Shown here: positions 13,023 through 22,721 of the stretch, in pieces
Position numbering within the stretch: position 1 is the first letter of the stretch
Layout: the number at the start of each line of letters is the position of its first letter
Source of the DNA: RBG-13-66-14 sp964436465
GTDB lineage: Bacteria; RBG-13-66-14
NCBI GenBank assembly: GCA_964436465.1
Contig: CAYTCV010000025.1
Span: 1 to 22,821 of the forward strand
DNA length: 22,821 bases
Reading direction: 5' to 3'
The notes under the pieces: generated by a model
What the model saw: only the letters and a program-made list of their open reading frames with translations
What the model was told of the DNA's origin: nothing
Database searches by the model: none
Made by a program: the position numbers and the translations under genes

Positions 13023-16000
13023 CTAACCCTCCCGCGCCGGCAGGCTGATGGTGATGGTGGTCCCCTCACCGGGGGCGCTTTGTGCCTCCATCATACCATC
13101 GAAGCTCTGCACGATGCCATAGGAGACCGAGAGACCCAGGCCGGTGCCCTTTTTGCCCTTGGTGGTGAAGAAGGGGTCGAAGATGTAGGGCAGGTTCTCC
13201 GGGGGGATTCCGAGCCCCGAGTCGGAGAAGGAGATGACAACCCGGCCGTCCGAAAGTTGGGTCCGGACGCGCAGAGTACCCCCGGTGGGCATGGCGTCCT
13301 GGGCGTTGGTGACCAGATTCAACAGCACCTGGCGCAGCTGGTCCGGCGACACCAGAACGCCGGGCAGGTCGTCGGCCAGGTCCTTCTCCACCGCTATTCC
13401 CACCCTCTCGAGCTGGATGCCCACCAGCATCAACAGGTCCTCCACGAGCCGGTTGACGCCGGTCTCCTCGAGGTAGGCGCTCTCGGGGCGGTAGAAGTCC
13501 AGCAGGCCGGAGATGATGCGGGCTATGCGCTGGACCTCCTCCTCGATGACGCCGAGGGTTTTGTAGGGTTCGCCGGAGGGGTCGAGGTCCCCCCGGGCGA
13601 TTTGCAGGTAGTTCTTGATGATTCCCAGGGGGTTGTTGACCTCGTGGGCGATGTCGGCGGCGAGCTTACCGGTGGCGGCCAACTTCTCCGAGCGCGTGAG
13701 GGCGAGGCGCAGGTCCTCGAGCTCGCGGATGTCGCGACCCACGGCTACGCTGCCCGTGAACCGGCCCTTCTCGTCCACCAGCGGCGATACCGACAACTCC
13801 ACCGTGACGGGCGAGCCGGCCTTCGTGCGCAGGTCCACCTGGCGAACGGTGGAGGGCCGGCCCTCCTCCAGGTACCGGGTCATCTCGGCCACCGTGTCCC
13901 GGTCCCGGTCGAAGTAGAAGGTTTCCATGGGCTTCCCCCGGACCTCGTCCTCGGCGTAGCCCAGGGCCACGGAGGCGGCGCGGTTGAGAATCTCCAGCCG
14001 GCCCTCGGCGTCGGCCACGGTCACCAGGTCCGGCGAGGCGTCGATGACCTCGCGCAGATACCGCCGGGCCGCCTGAAGCTGCGCCGTCTTGGCGTCCACC
14101 TCCCGCTCCAGGTCGGCCGAGTAGTTCGCCACCGCCTCCTCGGCCTTCTTGCGCTCCGTGATGTCGGTGATGAGCGAAATCATGTACTGAATGGATTTGT
14201 CGTGGGTGATGAAGTCGATGTTCATCTCCACGGGGATGCTTTCCCCGGACTCCTTGAACAGGGTCAGCTCGGTGGGCTTTCCCGAGAAGATGGCCAGCTT
14301 GTCCTGGTACACCTGCGTGTCGAGCGTCTCCCCCAAAAGCTCGCCCATCTCCCCCGGCTCCTCGGGGACGATGAGGTCGTAGAACCTGTTCCCGACGAGC
14401 CCCTCCTCGTCGAAGCCCAGCATCTGCAGGAGGGCCGGGTTGGCCATGGTCACATCGCCGTTGCGGTCGGAGAGGCAGATGCCGATGGGGGATTTGGTCC
14501 AGATGGAGCGGTAGCGCTCCTCACTCTCGCGCAGCAGCTCCTCGGCCCGCTTGCGCTCCGTGATGTCGCGCACGATGACCAGGTCGGCCGGCGCCCCCGA
14601 GTACTGGATGAGCCCCACGTTCAGCTCCAGGGGGACGGTGTGCCCGTCGGAGTGCACCCCGGTGACCTCGTAGATACTGGGCACCTCCTCACCCCGCATC
14701 CGCCGTTCGAAAAGGTCGGCGAGCCTCGGCCGGTCCTCCGGGGCGATGAAATCGGCGAAGGCCTTCCCCAGCATGTCGTCGGCCTCGTACCCGGACATGG
14801 CCAGCATGGCGGTGTTCACGAAGACGAACCGGAGTTCCTGGACGATGACGACCCCGTCGGTGGCCTGCTCCACCAGGCTGCGGTACTTCTCCTCGGACTC
14901 CTCCAGGGCCTCCACGTACTGGGAGCGCTTGAGCGCCACCGAGGTCAGCCGGGCGAAGACCCGCACCTTGGCCAGGTCGTCGTCGGTGAAGACCCGGTCC
15001 AGGGCGTGGATGAGGAACACGCCCAGGAGCGTCTCGCCGTCCATGATGGGCTCGCCCAGGACACTCTCGCGGTGCTCCTCGGAGTCGTCGGTTCCGTTTA
15101 TGTGCACCACGGGGCGGTCGGGGTCGCAGTAGTTGGAGTAAGCGCCGCGCCGGAGCTGGGCCACCTTCCCGCCCAGCCCCACCCCCAGCGGAACCCGGAA
15201 CTCCATGATTTCGTCCCGCGAGGTGGGGGCGTTGGTGTAGATGGGCGAGAGCACCCCCTCCTCGGTGTCGAGCAGCAGGATGTTGCAGAAGTGGGCATTC
15301 ATCAACATCCGGGCGTTGTCGGCGATTTTGGCCAGCACCTTTTCCAGGTCGGTCTCGTCAGCCAGGGTCATCGTTGTCTGGTATAGCGTGCGGTACGTGT
15401 CCTCCGACCGCTCGAGCGCCTGACGATTCTCCGCCCGTTTGATGGCGATGGAGGCCAGACGAGCGAAGATGGAGAGTTTGTCCATGTCGCCGTCGTCGTA
15501 GAGCTTGCCCTCGGTGCCGATGGTGATGACGCCCAACAGGGTGTCGGAGTCCATCACCGGCTCGGAGATGACCGACTCGTTGTCGTCCACCTCCTCGTCG
15601 GTACCCTCGACGTGGACCACGGGGCGGTCGGGGTCGGTGTAGTTCGAGTAAATCCCGACGCGTTCCTGCGCCACCCTGCCGGAGAGACCTACTCCCAGGG
15701 GGACCTTGAAGCCCAGGATGGCCTCCCGCTCCCGGGGCGCGTTGGAGTAGAAGGGCACCAGCAACTGCTCGGATTCATCCCAGGTGAAGTACGTGCAGTA
15801 GATGGAATCCAGGAGCCGGGTGGCCTGGTCGCAGATTTGGGTGATGATTTTCATGAGGTCTATTTCGTCGGCCAGGGTGAGGGTGGTCTCGTACAGCCGG
15901 TGGTAGGTGTCCTCGGACTCGGCCAGGGCCTCCAGGTTCTCGGCGCGCAGGACGGCGATTTCGGCCTGCCGGGCGAAGACGGAGAGCTTCTCCACGTCTT

Positions 16001-19000
16001 CCTCGGTGAAGACGTCGTCCTCCTTGTTGATACTGATGACGCCGATGACCCGCCCGGAGTCGAACATGGGCACGGACAGCACCGACTCCCGCAGGTCCAC
16101 CTCTTCGCTGGTGCCCGGCACGTGGACGGAGATGTCGTCCGAATCCCCCATGTTGAGGCAGACCCTCTCCCCGGTCTGGGCCACCCGGCCGGAGACGCCC
16201 TCCCCCAGGGGTATCTCGAAGTTCATTATCTCCTCGGACGCCGTGGGGTCGTTGCAGTAGATGGGCCGCAGAACCCCGCGCACCTCGTCGAGACGGTACA
16301 CGGTGCAGTCTGACGCCCGGGCCAGCGCCGAGGCCTGGTCGGCGATGATTTTGATGACCTTCAGGGGGTCGGTCTTGTCGGCCAGGGCCAGGGTGGTCTC
16401 GTACAGGCTGCGGTACGTCTCCTCGGAGCGGGCCAGGTCCTCGGACTTGCGCGTCCTCTTCACCGCGATTTCCGCCTGGCGGGCGAAGACGGTCAGCTTC
16501 GTCAAGTCATCCTCGGTGAAGGTCGCGTCGAACTTGCCGATGGTGATGACGCCCAGCACGCGATTCTCGTCGAACATGGGCACGGAGATGAGCGACTCCC
16601 GCTCGTCGGCCGCCTCGTCGGTGCCCGGGATGTGCACCGAGATGGCCTTCTCCGGGTCGCCGGCGTTGACGAACATGCCCACGCCGGAGAGGGCCACGTG
16701 GCCCGAGAGCCCCTCGCCGATGGGTATCTCGAAGTCCTTGAATAGCCCCTGGTAATCCTCGCGGGTGGAGTAGATGGGCCGGAGCACCGACCGGCCCGAG
16801 TCCACCAGGAAGAAGATGCACTTGCGGCTCCCGAGCATGGATGAGGCCTGGTTCGCGATGACCTCGATAACGTGGAGGAGGTCGGTGGAGTCGGCCAGGG
16901 CCAGGGTGGTCTCGTACAGGCTGTGGTACGTGCGCTCGCTGGCGGCCAGCTCCTCGATGTTCCGGGTGCGTTTGACGGCGATTTCCGCCTGACGGGCGAA
17001 AACGAATAGCCTCGCCAGGTCATCGTCCGTAAAGGGGCCGGTGAACTTGCCCATGGTGATTACACCCAGGACTTTCCCGACGTCGAACATGGGCACCGAG
17101 ATTAACGATTCGCTCGAATCCTCCTCTTTATCGGTGCCTTCAACGTGGACCGAGATGTCGTCCACCTCGCCGGCGTTCACGTACCGGCCGACGCCGGACT
17201 CGGCCACCTTGCCCGAGAGTCCCACCCCCAGGGGCACCTCGAAGTTCATGATGATGTCGCGGTAGTCGGTTCGCGTCGAGTAGATGGGGGTGAGCGCGCT
17301 CCTGGCGGAATCCAGCAGCAGGAAGAGGCACTGCTGGGCGCCGAGAAGATTGGTGGCCTGGAGGGCGATGACGCTGATGACGTCGGTGAGCTCGGTGGAG
17401 TGGGCCAGGGCCAGGGTGGTCTCGTAGAAGCTCTTGTAGGTCTCCTCGGAGCGGGCCAGCGCCGTCTCCGTCATCTTGCGGTCGGTGATGTCCTCGGTGA
17501 TGATGACCACCCGGCTCACCGCGCCTTCCTCGTCCCGGAGGGGGTAGAAGTGCTGGGAAACCCATCGGGCGCCGCCGGGCCGCTGGTCGCTTATCTCGGA
17601 CTCGGGAATGTGGAGGTAGTCCTCGCCCTCGTAAACGCGGCGGACCTCGGGGAGCCACTCGCCCAGGTACTCATCCTCCTCGTCGAACCGGAGCTCCGTC
17701 CGCTCCCTCTCTAAATCACGGGCCACCTCCTCTTCCGTCACGGCCCAGATGCGCCTCCACGCCTCGTTACAGGAAAGCAGCCGGCCGAAACGGTCCCGCA
17801 CCGACACGCCCAGGGGCGAGCGCTCGATGAGCGCCCGGCTGAACTCTTCCGACTCGCGCAGCGCATCCTGGGCCAGCCTGCGCTCGGTGATATTTTCGAG
17901 GATGCCGTCTATGTGCCGGCCCTTCCCCCGCTTGTCCCGGATAAGGGTGGCGTTGAGCGAGGCCCAAAAAGTGGAGCCGTCCTTTTTGTGCTGCTGGACG
18001 CAGAAATCGGTCACGAAGCCCTTCGTCTTCAGCGACTCCACGAACTCCCGGCGCTGCCTGGAGTCGGTGTAGAAGTCGCCCACGTTGACCGACAGCATCT
18101 CGTCCTCGTTGGCGTAGCCGAACATGGCGCACAGGGTCGGGTTGGCCGACAGCACCTTCCCCTCGGCGCTGGTGCGGAAGACGCCCACGGGGATGTTCTC
18201 CTGGAGGGAGCGGTAGCGCTCCTCGGAGTCGCGCAGGGCCACCTCGTTCAGCTTTTCCTGGGTGACGTCCCGGACGACGGTGACCACCCGGTTCACGACC
18301 TCGCCCTTGAGAATCGGAATCTTCCGCACCTCGGCGATGAATTCCCGCCCGCCGATGACGTTCCTCTCCGTGGTCACGAGCGTCTCGCCGCTGGAAAAAA
18401 CCTCCCTGTACTCGGCCCGGACGCTACCAGGGAGAAACTTGAAGGCCTCGAAGATATTCTTCCCCACCACCGCCGGGTCCAGGCCCAGCTCCTCCACCCA
18501 GCGCGCGAGGGCGCCGTTGACGAGGGTGATGCGGAGTTTGGAGTCCACGACGTGGATGGCGTCCCCCATGGAGTCCATCGTCGTTCGGTACCTGTCCTCG
18601 GACTCCCGCAGGCGTTCGAGGGCGGCCTTGCGCTCGCTCTGGTCCACCAGGATGCCGTCGTGGAAGATGATTTCACCGTCGGCGTCCCGCACCGCCCGTA
18701 CGTTGATGAGTACCCAGAAGGTGGAGCCGTCCCGGTGGGTCATCTCCGCCTCGAAGTCGGACACCACGTTTCTCTCGGCCAGAGCGTCGAGGAGCTCAAG
18801 GCGCCGCTCCGGCGAGGTGTAGAGGTCCACCACGCTCACCTCGAGCAGCTTCTCGGGGGACGCGTAACCGAACATCCGGCAGAAGGCGGGGTTGACGGAG
18901 ATGAGCTCGCCCGTATGCGACACCCGGAACACGCCCACCGGGAGGTTGTCCTGGAGGGTGCGGTACCGCTCCTCGGATTCCTCGAGCGCCTCCGAGGCCC

Positions 19001-22000
19001 GGACGCTTTCCGTGATGTCGAAACAGTTCCCCAGGAAGGCGGACCGGCCCCCGTAGGGAATCGGCCTGGCGCCGACCATGAGGACCGCCGTTGTGCCGTC
19101 CTTGCGCTTGATTCTCATCGTGTACCGGCTGGGGACGTCGGAGCCCGATTTGCGGGCCTCTTCCCGCTGGGTGAGGAAATCGCGGTCCCCCTCGTGGACC
19201 AGGACGCCGGTGTCCAGGGCTAAAAGCTCCTTCTTGGTATACCCGGAGATTCTGGCCATCTCGTCGTTGACGTAGAGGAAGCGCGCGTCCCGGTAGATGT
19301 AAACCCCGACGATGGCCTCCTCGGACAGGACGCGGTAGCGTTCCTCACTCTCGCGCAGCGCCTCCTCGGCCAGCTTGCGGTCGGTGATGTCGCGTGACAC
19401 GCCGATGATGGTGGTGGCCTTCTTCCCGGTCTCGTCGTACACCACGGTGCGCGCGTCGGACAGCCATCGGTACTCGCCGTCCGCGTGGCGCAGGCGGTAC
19501 TCGATGACCGGATTCTCCAGCGCTCCGCGGGCGTTGTCCCGCAACGCCTCCGCGTCCGCCGTCACCCCGGCCATGTCGTCGGGGTGGATGCGCTTCGCCA
19601 GCTCGCCCGACTTCGCCATCTCGACGAACTGCTCCACCCCGTAACCGAGGATTTTCACCAGCGCCGGGGAGAGGTACGCGTAACTTTCGTCCTCCAGGTT
19701 CACCCGGTAAAAGAGGTCGTTGGTGTTTTCCACCAGGAAGCGGTATCTCTTCTCGGATTCGCGCAGCGCCTCCTCGGCCCGCACGCTCTCGGTGATGTCC
19801 ATGCAGTTGCCCAGGGTGGCCGCGCCGCCGCCGCCCGCGAAGGCCGGAAGATGCCGCACCCGGAGCTCCACCACGCGGGTCTGGCCGTCGGAGCGCAGGA
19901 TGTGCATCTGGTAACTGGAGAGCGCATCCTTGCCCTCGGCCCGCACCTCGTTGAGCCCCCGGATGAACTCCCGGTCATCCTCGGGGACGATGTCCCAGGG
20001 ATTCATTTGCAGGAGCTCTTCCCGGCTGTAGCCGGTGATTTCCGCCAGCTTGGGGTTCACGAAGACGAAGCGGTCGTCCTTGAAGATGTAAACGCCGACG
20101 AGCGCTTCCTCCGTGTAGGTCCGGTAGAGCTCCTCGGACGCGACGAGCGCCTCCTCGGCCCGCTTGCGCTCGGTGATGTTTGTGCCCGCGCCGATGAAAC
20201 GCCGGACCCAGCCGTCCGGGTCGGCCAGGGGGATGAGGCGGATTTCGAAGTATTGTCTACCGGCCCCCTCGCCGAAGCTGATTTCGTTGGTGTGCACCTT
20301 CCCCAGCTTCGCCCACTCGAAGGAATTCCTGATTCTCGCGCATTCGTCCGGCGGATGCAGGTCGGACACGGGCTTCCCGTTGTAGTACTCGGGGGTGTGC
20401 CCCTCCACCGCGGCGAAGGCGTCGTTGACCTGTTCGTAGGAGAGTTCCCCGTCCTCCCCCTCCACGACCGACCAGAGGAGGACGTCCACTCCCTCGAAGA
20501 GCGCCTGGAGCTCCCGCAGGTGCCTGTCCCTTTCCTCCTCGGCCCGCACCTGCTCGGTGATGTCCACGCAGTTGCCCAGGCTGGCGAAGCCCGAGTCGCC
20601 GAACCGGAGCGAAGCGGAGGAATGCGAAGCAAACGCCGGGAGCCGCTGCGCCCGAAGCTCCAGCACCCGCACCTCGCCGTCGGAGCGCCGGATGTGCATC
20701 CGGTAGGTCGATGGCACCTCCTCACCCCGGGCCCGGGCCAGCTCCCGCTCCCGCAGGTGACCGTTGCGGTCCTCCTCCAGCACGATTTCCACGGGGTCCA
20801 TCGCCAGGAGCTTCTCCCGCGGGTAACCGGTGATTTCCTCCATCCGACGGTTGACGAAGACGAAGCGGTCCTTCTCGAAGATGTAGACGCCGACGAGCGC
20901 TTCCTCGGTGAAGGTGCGGTAGAGCTCCTCCGACGCCTTGAGCGCCTTCTCGGCGTTCACCTGCTCGGTGATGTCCACACAGTTGACCAGGATAACCGCG
21001 CCGCCACCCCCGAAGCTCGGGAGGCACCGTGCCCGGAGTTCGACCACGCGGGTCTCGCCATCCTTACGCCGGATGGGCATCTGGTAGCTGGGAGGCACCT
21101 CATCGCCCCGGGCCAGCGCCTCGTTGAGCCCCCGGATTAACTCCCGGTGCTCCTCGCGGACGAGGTCCCAGGGGTTCATCGCCAGAAGCTCTTCCCGCGA
21201 GTAGCCGGTGATTTCCTCGATTCGGGGATTGACGAAGATGAAGTGGTCGTCCCGGTAGATGTAAACACCGACGAGAGATTCCTCGGTGAAGGTGCGGTAG
21301 AGCTCCTCCGACTCCTTCAGGCGCTCCTCGACCTCGACCCGCTCGGTGATGTCCTCGACGGTGCCCTCGTAGTAGAGCGTCTTCCCCTTTTCGTCGCGCA
21401 CGGCACTTGCGTTCTCGCGCACGTGGAGGTTCGCGCCGTCGAGCCGCTTCCAGACCGATTCCAGGCCGCGAAGCTCGCCCGTTTTCTCCACCGCCCGCTT
21501 GAAATCCGCCCGGGAGTGGCCCGCCTGGTACCCCTGCTCCAGGTTCCGCCGGGTGAGCTCCTCGAAGGAATCGTAGCCCAACATCCGCACCAGGGCCGGA
21601 TTGGCCATGAGCACCCGCCCGTCGGGGGTGGTGCGGTAGATGCCGATGACGTTGTTTTCGAACACGCCCCGGAAGCGCTCCTCGGACGCCCGGAGCTCGG
21701 CGGTCAGAAGCTGCTGCTCGACCGCCTTCCCGACGATGTCGGAACAGGCCTGGATGAGGTTGAAGTCGTCCCGGCTGAATTTGAACGGGGCGATGACGGT
21801 GACCGAGCCGGTGACCCGCCCCGTCGAATCGGTGAAGGGAATGCCCAGGTAGGACGCGTCGCCGAACTGTTCGGCGATTGGGGCCGCGAAGCGCCGCAGG
21901 GGGCTTTTTTTATCGACCAGCGCCTCGACCAGGGTCAGGACGTCCGCCTCGTTGACGGGTGAGTCGGGCTCGAAGTCCAGGCCGTGGACCGTGGGGTGGC

Positions 22001-22721
22001 CGGTGCGGATGGTCCGGGCGATGACGCTGTCGCAGTCGAGGGGGATTTTCAGGTCGCGGAGGCGCTTGCCGGCCAGCTTTTCGCCGAAACGCAGTATGCG
22101 CGACTCCACCCGGTGCGCCCGGACGACGAGGCTCCGCCCCTCATCCTCGATGAGGTTCGCGCTGGAGTAGGTGGGGAATATTTCGGCGAGCCGCTCGACG
22201 GCGGCGTCGAGGACCTCCTGCACCGAGCCCACGCTGAAGAGCTCCCGGGAGAGGGCGGCCAGGACGGCGCTCTGCCGCTCCCGGCGCTCCAGGGTCCGGG
22301 CGTCCGCCAGGTCCAGCACCAGGGCGTCGAAGACCGTCCGACCCTCGGCGTCCGACCGGGGCTCCAGGATGAGCAGGGTCTGAAGGGTTCCGCCGTCGGC
22401 CCGTTTAAGCTCGGTCTCGTACCCCTCGATGCCCGCGCCGGAGCCGAGCCGCTCGAAGAGGTCCTTCGCGCTTCGGGGATGGACCAGGAGGCTGCGCAAC
22501 TTGACCCCGACGAGGTCGCCGGGGTCCTCGCGGCCGAGCATCCGGGCCAGGCACCGGTTGGCCCACGTAATCCCGCCTCCCGGGTCGCAGCGGAAGACGC
22601 CCTGGGGGATTACGTCGCAGAGGGATTCGAGGCCCGGGCCCGTCCCCTTCTCGGCGAGACGGGACCGGAGCTCCCCCAGCTCGGCGATGAGTTGGGCCTT
22701 GGTCTTCTTCTCGTCCTGCAT
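13023..22721 (-). CDS. Giant soluble multi-PAS/GAF sensor histidine kinase
   Basis: The product is 3,232 residues from the ATG at 22721. Order by eye: helix 5-24; divergent PAS 33-143; GAF 150-338; eleven PAS (about 345-460, 470-587, 595-725, 732-852, 864-980, 990-1117, 1125-1240, 1247-1365, 1374-1490, 1500-1615, 1624-1752); five GAF in tandem (1759-2602); PAS 2609-2727 and 2734-2857; coiled coil; PAS 2885-3004; HisKA with His3026 in DIAHEVNNPLG; HATPase_c with NLVTNAQDAM, DSGLGIP and GTGLGLSVSYGIV. Most PAS end in DITE(R/Q/S) and a helix ending SEExYR. No membrane segment, LOV cysteine motif or phytochrome signature is visible, so ligands are unknown. AAGG lies 7 nt before this ATG, and KTKAQLIAELGELRSRLAE just after is a common kinase N-terminus. 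A GTG at 22793 would add 24 residues; the frame stays open to the window edge. It probably phosphorylates the REC-kinase downstream. Confidence 0.9.
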   Translation of the reverse strand: MQDEKKTKAQLIAELGELRSRLAEKGTGPGLESLCDVIPQGVFRCDPGGGITWANRCLARMLGREDPGDLVGVKLRSLLVHPRSAKDLFERLGSGAGIEGYETELKRADGGTLQTLLILEPRSDAEGRTVFDALVLDLADARTLERRERQSAVLAALSRELFSVGSVQEVLDAAVERLAEIFPTYSSANLIEDEGRSLVVRAHRVESRILRFGEKLAGKRLRDLKIPLDCDSVIARTIRTGHPTVHGLDFEPDSPVNEADVLTLVEALVDKKSPLRRFAAPIAEQFGDASYLGIPFTDSTGRVTGSVTVIAPFKFSRDDFNLIQACSDIVGKAVEQQLLTAELRASEERFRGVFENNVIGIYRTTPDGRVLMANPALVRMLGYDSFEELTRRNLEQGYQAGHSRADFKRAVEKTGELRGLESVWKRLDGANLHVRENASAVRDEKGKTLYYEGTVEDITERVEVEERLKESEELYRTFTEESLVGVYIYRDDHFIFVNPRIEEITGYSREELLAMNPWDLVREEHRELIRGLNEALARGDEVPPSYQMPIRRKDGETRVVELRARCLPSFGGGGAVILVNCVDITEQVNAEKALKASEELYRTFTEEALVGVYIFEKDRFVFVNRRMEEITGYPREKLLAMDPVEIVLEEDRNGHLRERELARARGEEVPSTYRMHIRRSDGEVRVLELRAQRLPAFASHSSASLRFGDSGFASLGNCVDITEQVRAEEERDRHLRELQALFEGVDVLLWSVVEGEDGELSYEQVNDAFAAVEGHTPEYYNGKPVSDLHPPDECARIRNSFEWAKLGKVHTNEISFGEGAGRQYFEIRLIPLADPDGWVRRFIGAGTNITERKRAEEALVASEELYRTYTEEALVGVYIFKDDRFVFVNPKLAEITGYSREELLQMNPWDIVPEDDREFIRGLNEVRAEGKDALSSYQMHILRSDGQTRVVELRVRHLPAFAGGGGAATLGNCMDITESVRAEEALRESEKRYRFLVENTNDLFYRVNLEDESYAYLSPALVKILGYGVEQFVEMAKSGELAKRIHPDDMAGVTADAEALRDNARGALENPVIEYRLRHADGEYRWLSDARTVVYDETGKKATTIIGVSRDITDRKLAEEALRESEERYRVLSEEAIVGVYIYRDARFLYVNDEMARISGYTKKELLALDTGVLVHEGDRDFLTQREEARKSGSDVPSRYTMRIKRKDGTTAVLMVGARPIPYGGRSAFLGNCFDITESVRASEALEESEERYRTLQDNLPVGVFRVSHTGELISVNPAFCRMFGYASPEKLLEVSVVDLYTSPERRLELLDALAERNVVSDFEAEMTHRDGSTFWVLINVRAVRDADGEIIFHDGILVDQSERKAALERLRESEDRYRTTMDSMGDAIHVVDSKLRITLVNGALARWVEELGLDPAVVGKNIFEAFKFLPGSVRAEYREVFSSGETLVTTERNVIGGREFIAEVRKIPILKGEVVNRVVTVVRDVTQEKLNEVALRDSEERYRSLQENIPVGVFRTSAEGKVLSANPTLCAMFGYANEDEMLSVNVGDFYTDSRQRREFVESLKTKGFVTDFCVQQHKKDGSTFWASLNATLIRDKRGKGRHIDGILENITERRLAQDALRESEEFSRALIERSPLGVSVRDRFGRLLSCNEAWRRIWAVTEEEVARDLERERTELRFDEEDEYLGEWLPEVRRVYEGEDYLHIPESEISDQRPGGARWVSQHFYPLRDEEGAVSRVVIITEDITDRKMTETALARSEETYKSFYETTLALAHSTELTDVISVIALQATNLLGAQQCLFLLLDSARSALTPIYSTRTDYRDIIMNFEVPLGVGLSGKVAESGVGRYVNAGEVDDISVHVEGTDKEEDSSESLISVPMFDVGKVLGVITMGKFTGPFTDDDLARLFVFARQAEIAVKRTRNIEELAASERTYHSLYETTLALADSTDLLHVIEVIANQASSMLGSRKCIFFLVDSGRSVLRPIYSTREDYQGLFKDFEIPIGEGLSGHVALSGVGMFVNAGDPEKAISVHIPGTDEAADERESLISVPMFDENRVLGVITIGKFDATFTEDDLTKLTVFARQAEIAVKRTRKSEDLARSEETYRSLYETTLALADKTDPLKVIKIIADQASALARASDCTVYRLDEVRGVLRPIYCNDPTASEEIMNFEIPLGEGVSGRVAQTGERVCLNMGDSDDISVHVPGTSEEVDLRESVLSVPMFDSGRVIGVISINKEDDVFTEEDVEKLSVFARQAEIAVLRAENLEALAESEDTYHRLYETTLTLADEIDLMKIITQICDQATRLLDSIYCTYFTWDESEQLLVPFYSNAPREREAILGFKVPLGVGLSGRVAQERVGIYSNYTDPDRPVVHVEGTDEEVDDNESVISEPVMDSDTLLGVITIGTEGKLYDDGDMDKLSIFARLASIAIKRAENRQALERSEDTYRTLYQTTMTLADETDLEKVLAKIADNARMLMNAHFCNILLLDTEEGVLSPIYTNAPTSRDEIMEFRVPLGVGLGGKVAQLRRGAYSNYCDPDRPVVHINGTDDSEEHRESVLGEPIMDGETLLGVFLIHALDRVFTDDDLAKVRVFARLTSVALKRSQYVEALEESEEKYRSLVEQATDGVVIVQELRFVFVNTAMLAMSGYEADDMLGKAFADFIAPEDRPRLADLFERRMRGEEVPSIYEVTGVHSDGHTVPLELNVGLIQYSGAPADLVIVRDITERKRAEELLRESEERYRSIWTKSPIGICLSDRNGDVTMANPALLQMLGFDEEGLVGNRFYDLIVPEEPGEMGELLGETLDTQVYQDKLAIFSGKPTELTLFKESGESIPVEMNIDFITHDKSIQYMISLITDITERKKAEEAVANYSADLEREVDAKTAQLQAARRYLREVIDASPDLVTVADAEGRLEILNRAASVALGYAEDEVRGKPMETFYFDRDRDTVAEMTRYLEEGRPSTVRQVDLRTKAGSPVTVELSVSPLVDEKGRFTGSVAVGRDIRELEDLRLALTRSEKLAATGKLAADIAHEVNNPLGIIKNYLQIARGDLDPSGEPYKTLGVIEEEVQRIARIISGLLDFYRPESAYLEETGVNRLVEDLLMLVGIQLERVGIAVEKDLADDLPGVLVSPDQLRQVLLNLVTNAQDAMPTGGTLRVRTQLSDGRVVISFSDSGLGIPPENLPYIFDPFFTTKGKKGTGLGLSVSYGIVQSFDGMMEAQSAPGEGTTITISLPAREG
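14915..17445 (-). repeat. Five tandem GAF-coding repeats, about 510 nt each
   Basis: A shared block encoding YETTLALAD (or a close variant) lies just inside each unit. Its GCCAGGG core is found at 17404, 16894, 16381, 15871 and 15361, giving spacings of 510, 513, 510 and 510 nt. Each unit also repeats PLG(V/E)GxSGxVA, a SVHVxGTD-type loop, ESxxSxPMFD-type and LGVITIGK-type segments, and one Cys at the same place. The strict length and DNA-level similarity point to serial in-frame duplication within the giant kinase gene. Confidence 0.85.
20584..20630 (-). repeat. Short in-frame insertion with GCGAAGC repeats in the third PAS-coding unit
   Basis: GCGAAGC occurs at 20584, 20609 and 20624. The segment encodes ASHSSASLRFGDSGFASLG, where the sister PAS units have only a glycine-rich turn (about AGGGGAATLG), so roughly nine or ten residues are added without breaking the frame. 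It may be a short mobile repeat caught in a surface loop, or local slippage. Confidence 0.5.

Noticed and set aside
13080..15386. A 768-codon open frame on the plus strand opposite the giant kinase gene.
   Set aside because: Its translation is low in family-like motifs and mirrors the GC-rich codons of the minus-strand kinase, whose PAS/GAF/HATPase motifs are unmistakable. The same applies to the other long opposite-strand frames, e.g. 1826-4051 and 9255-10373.
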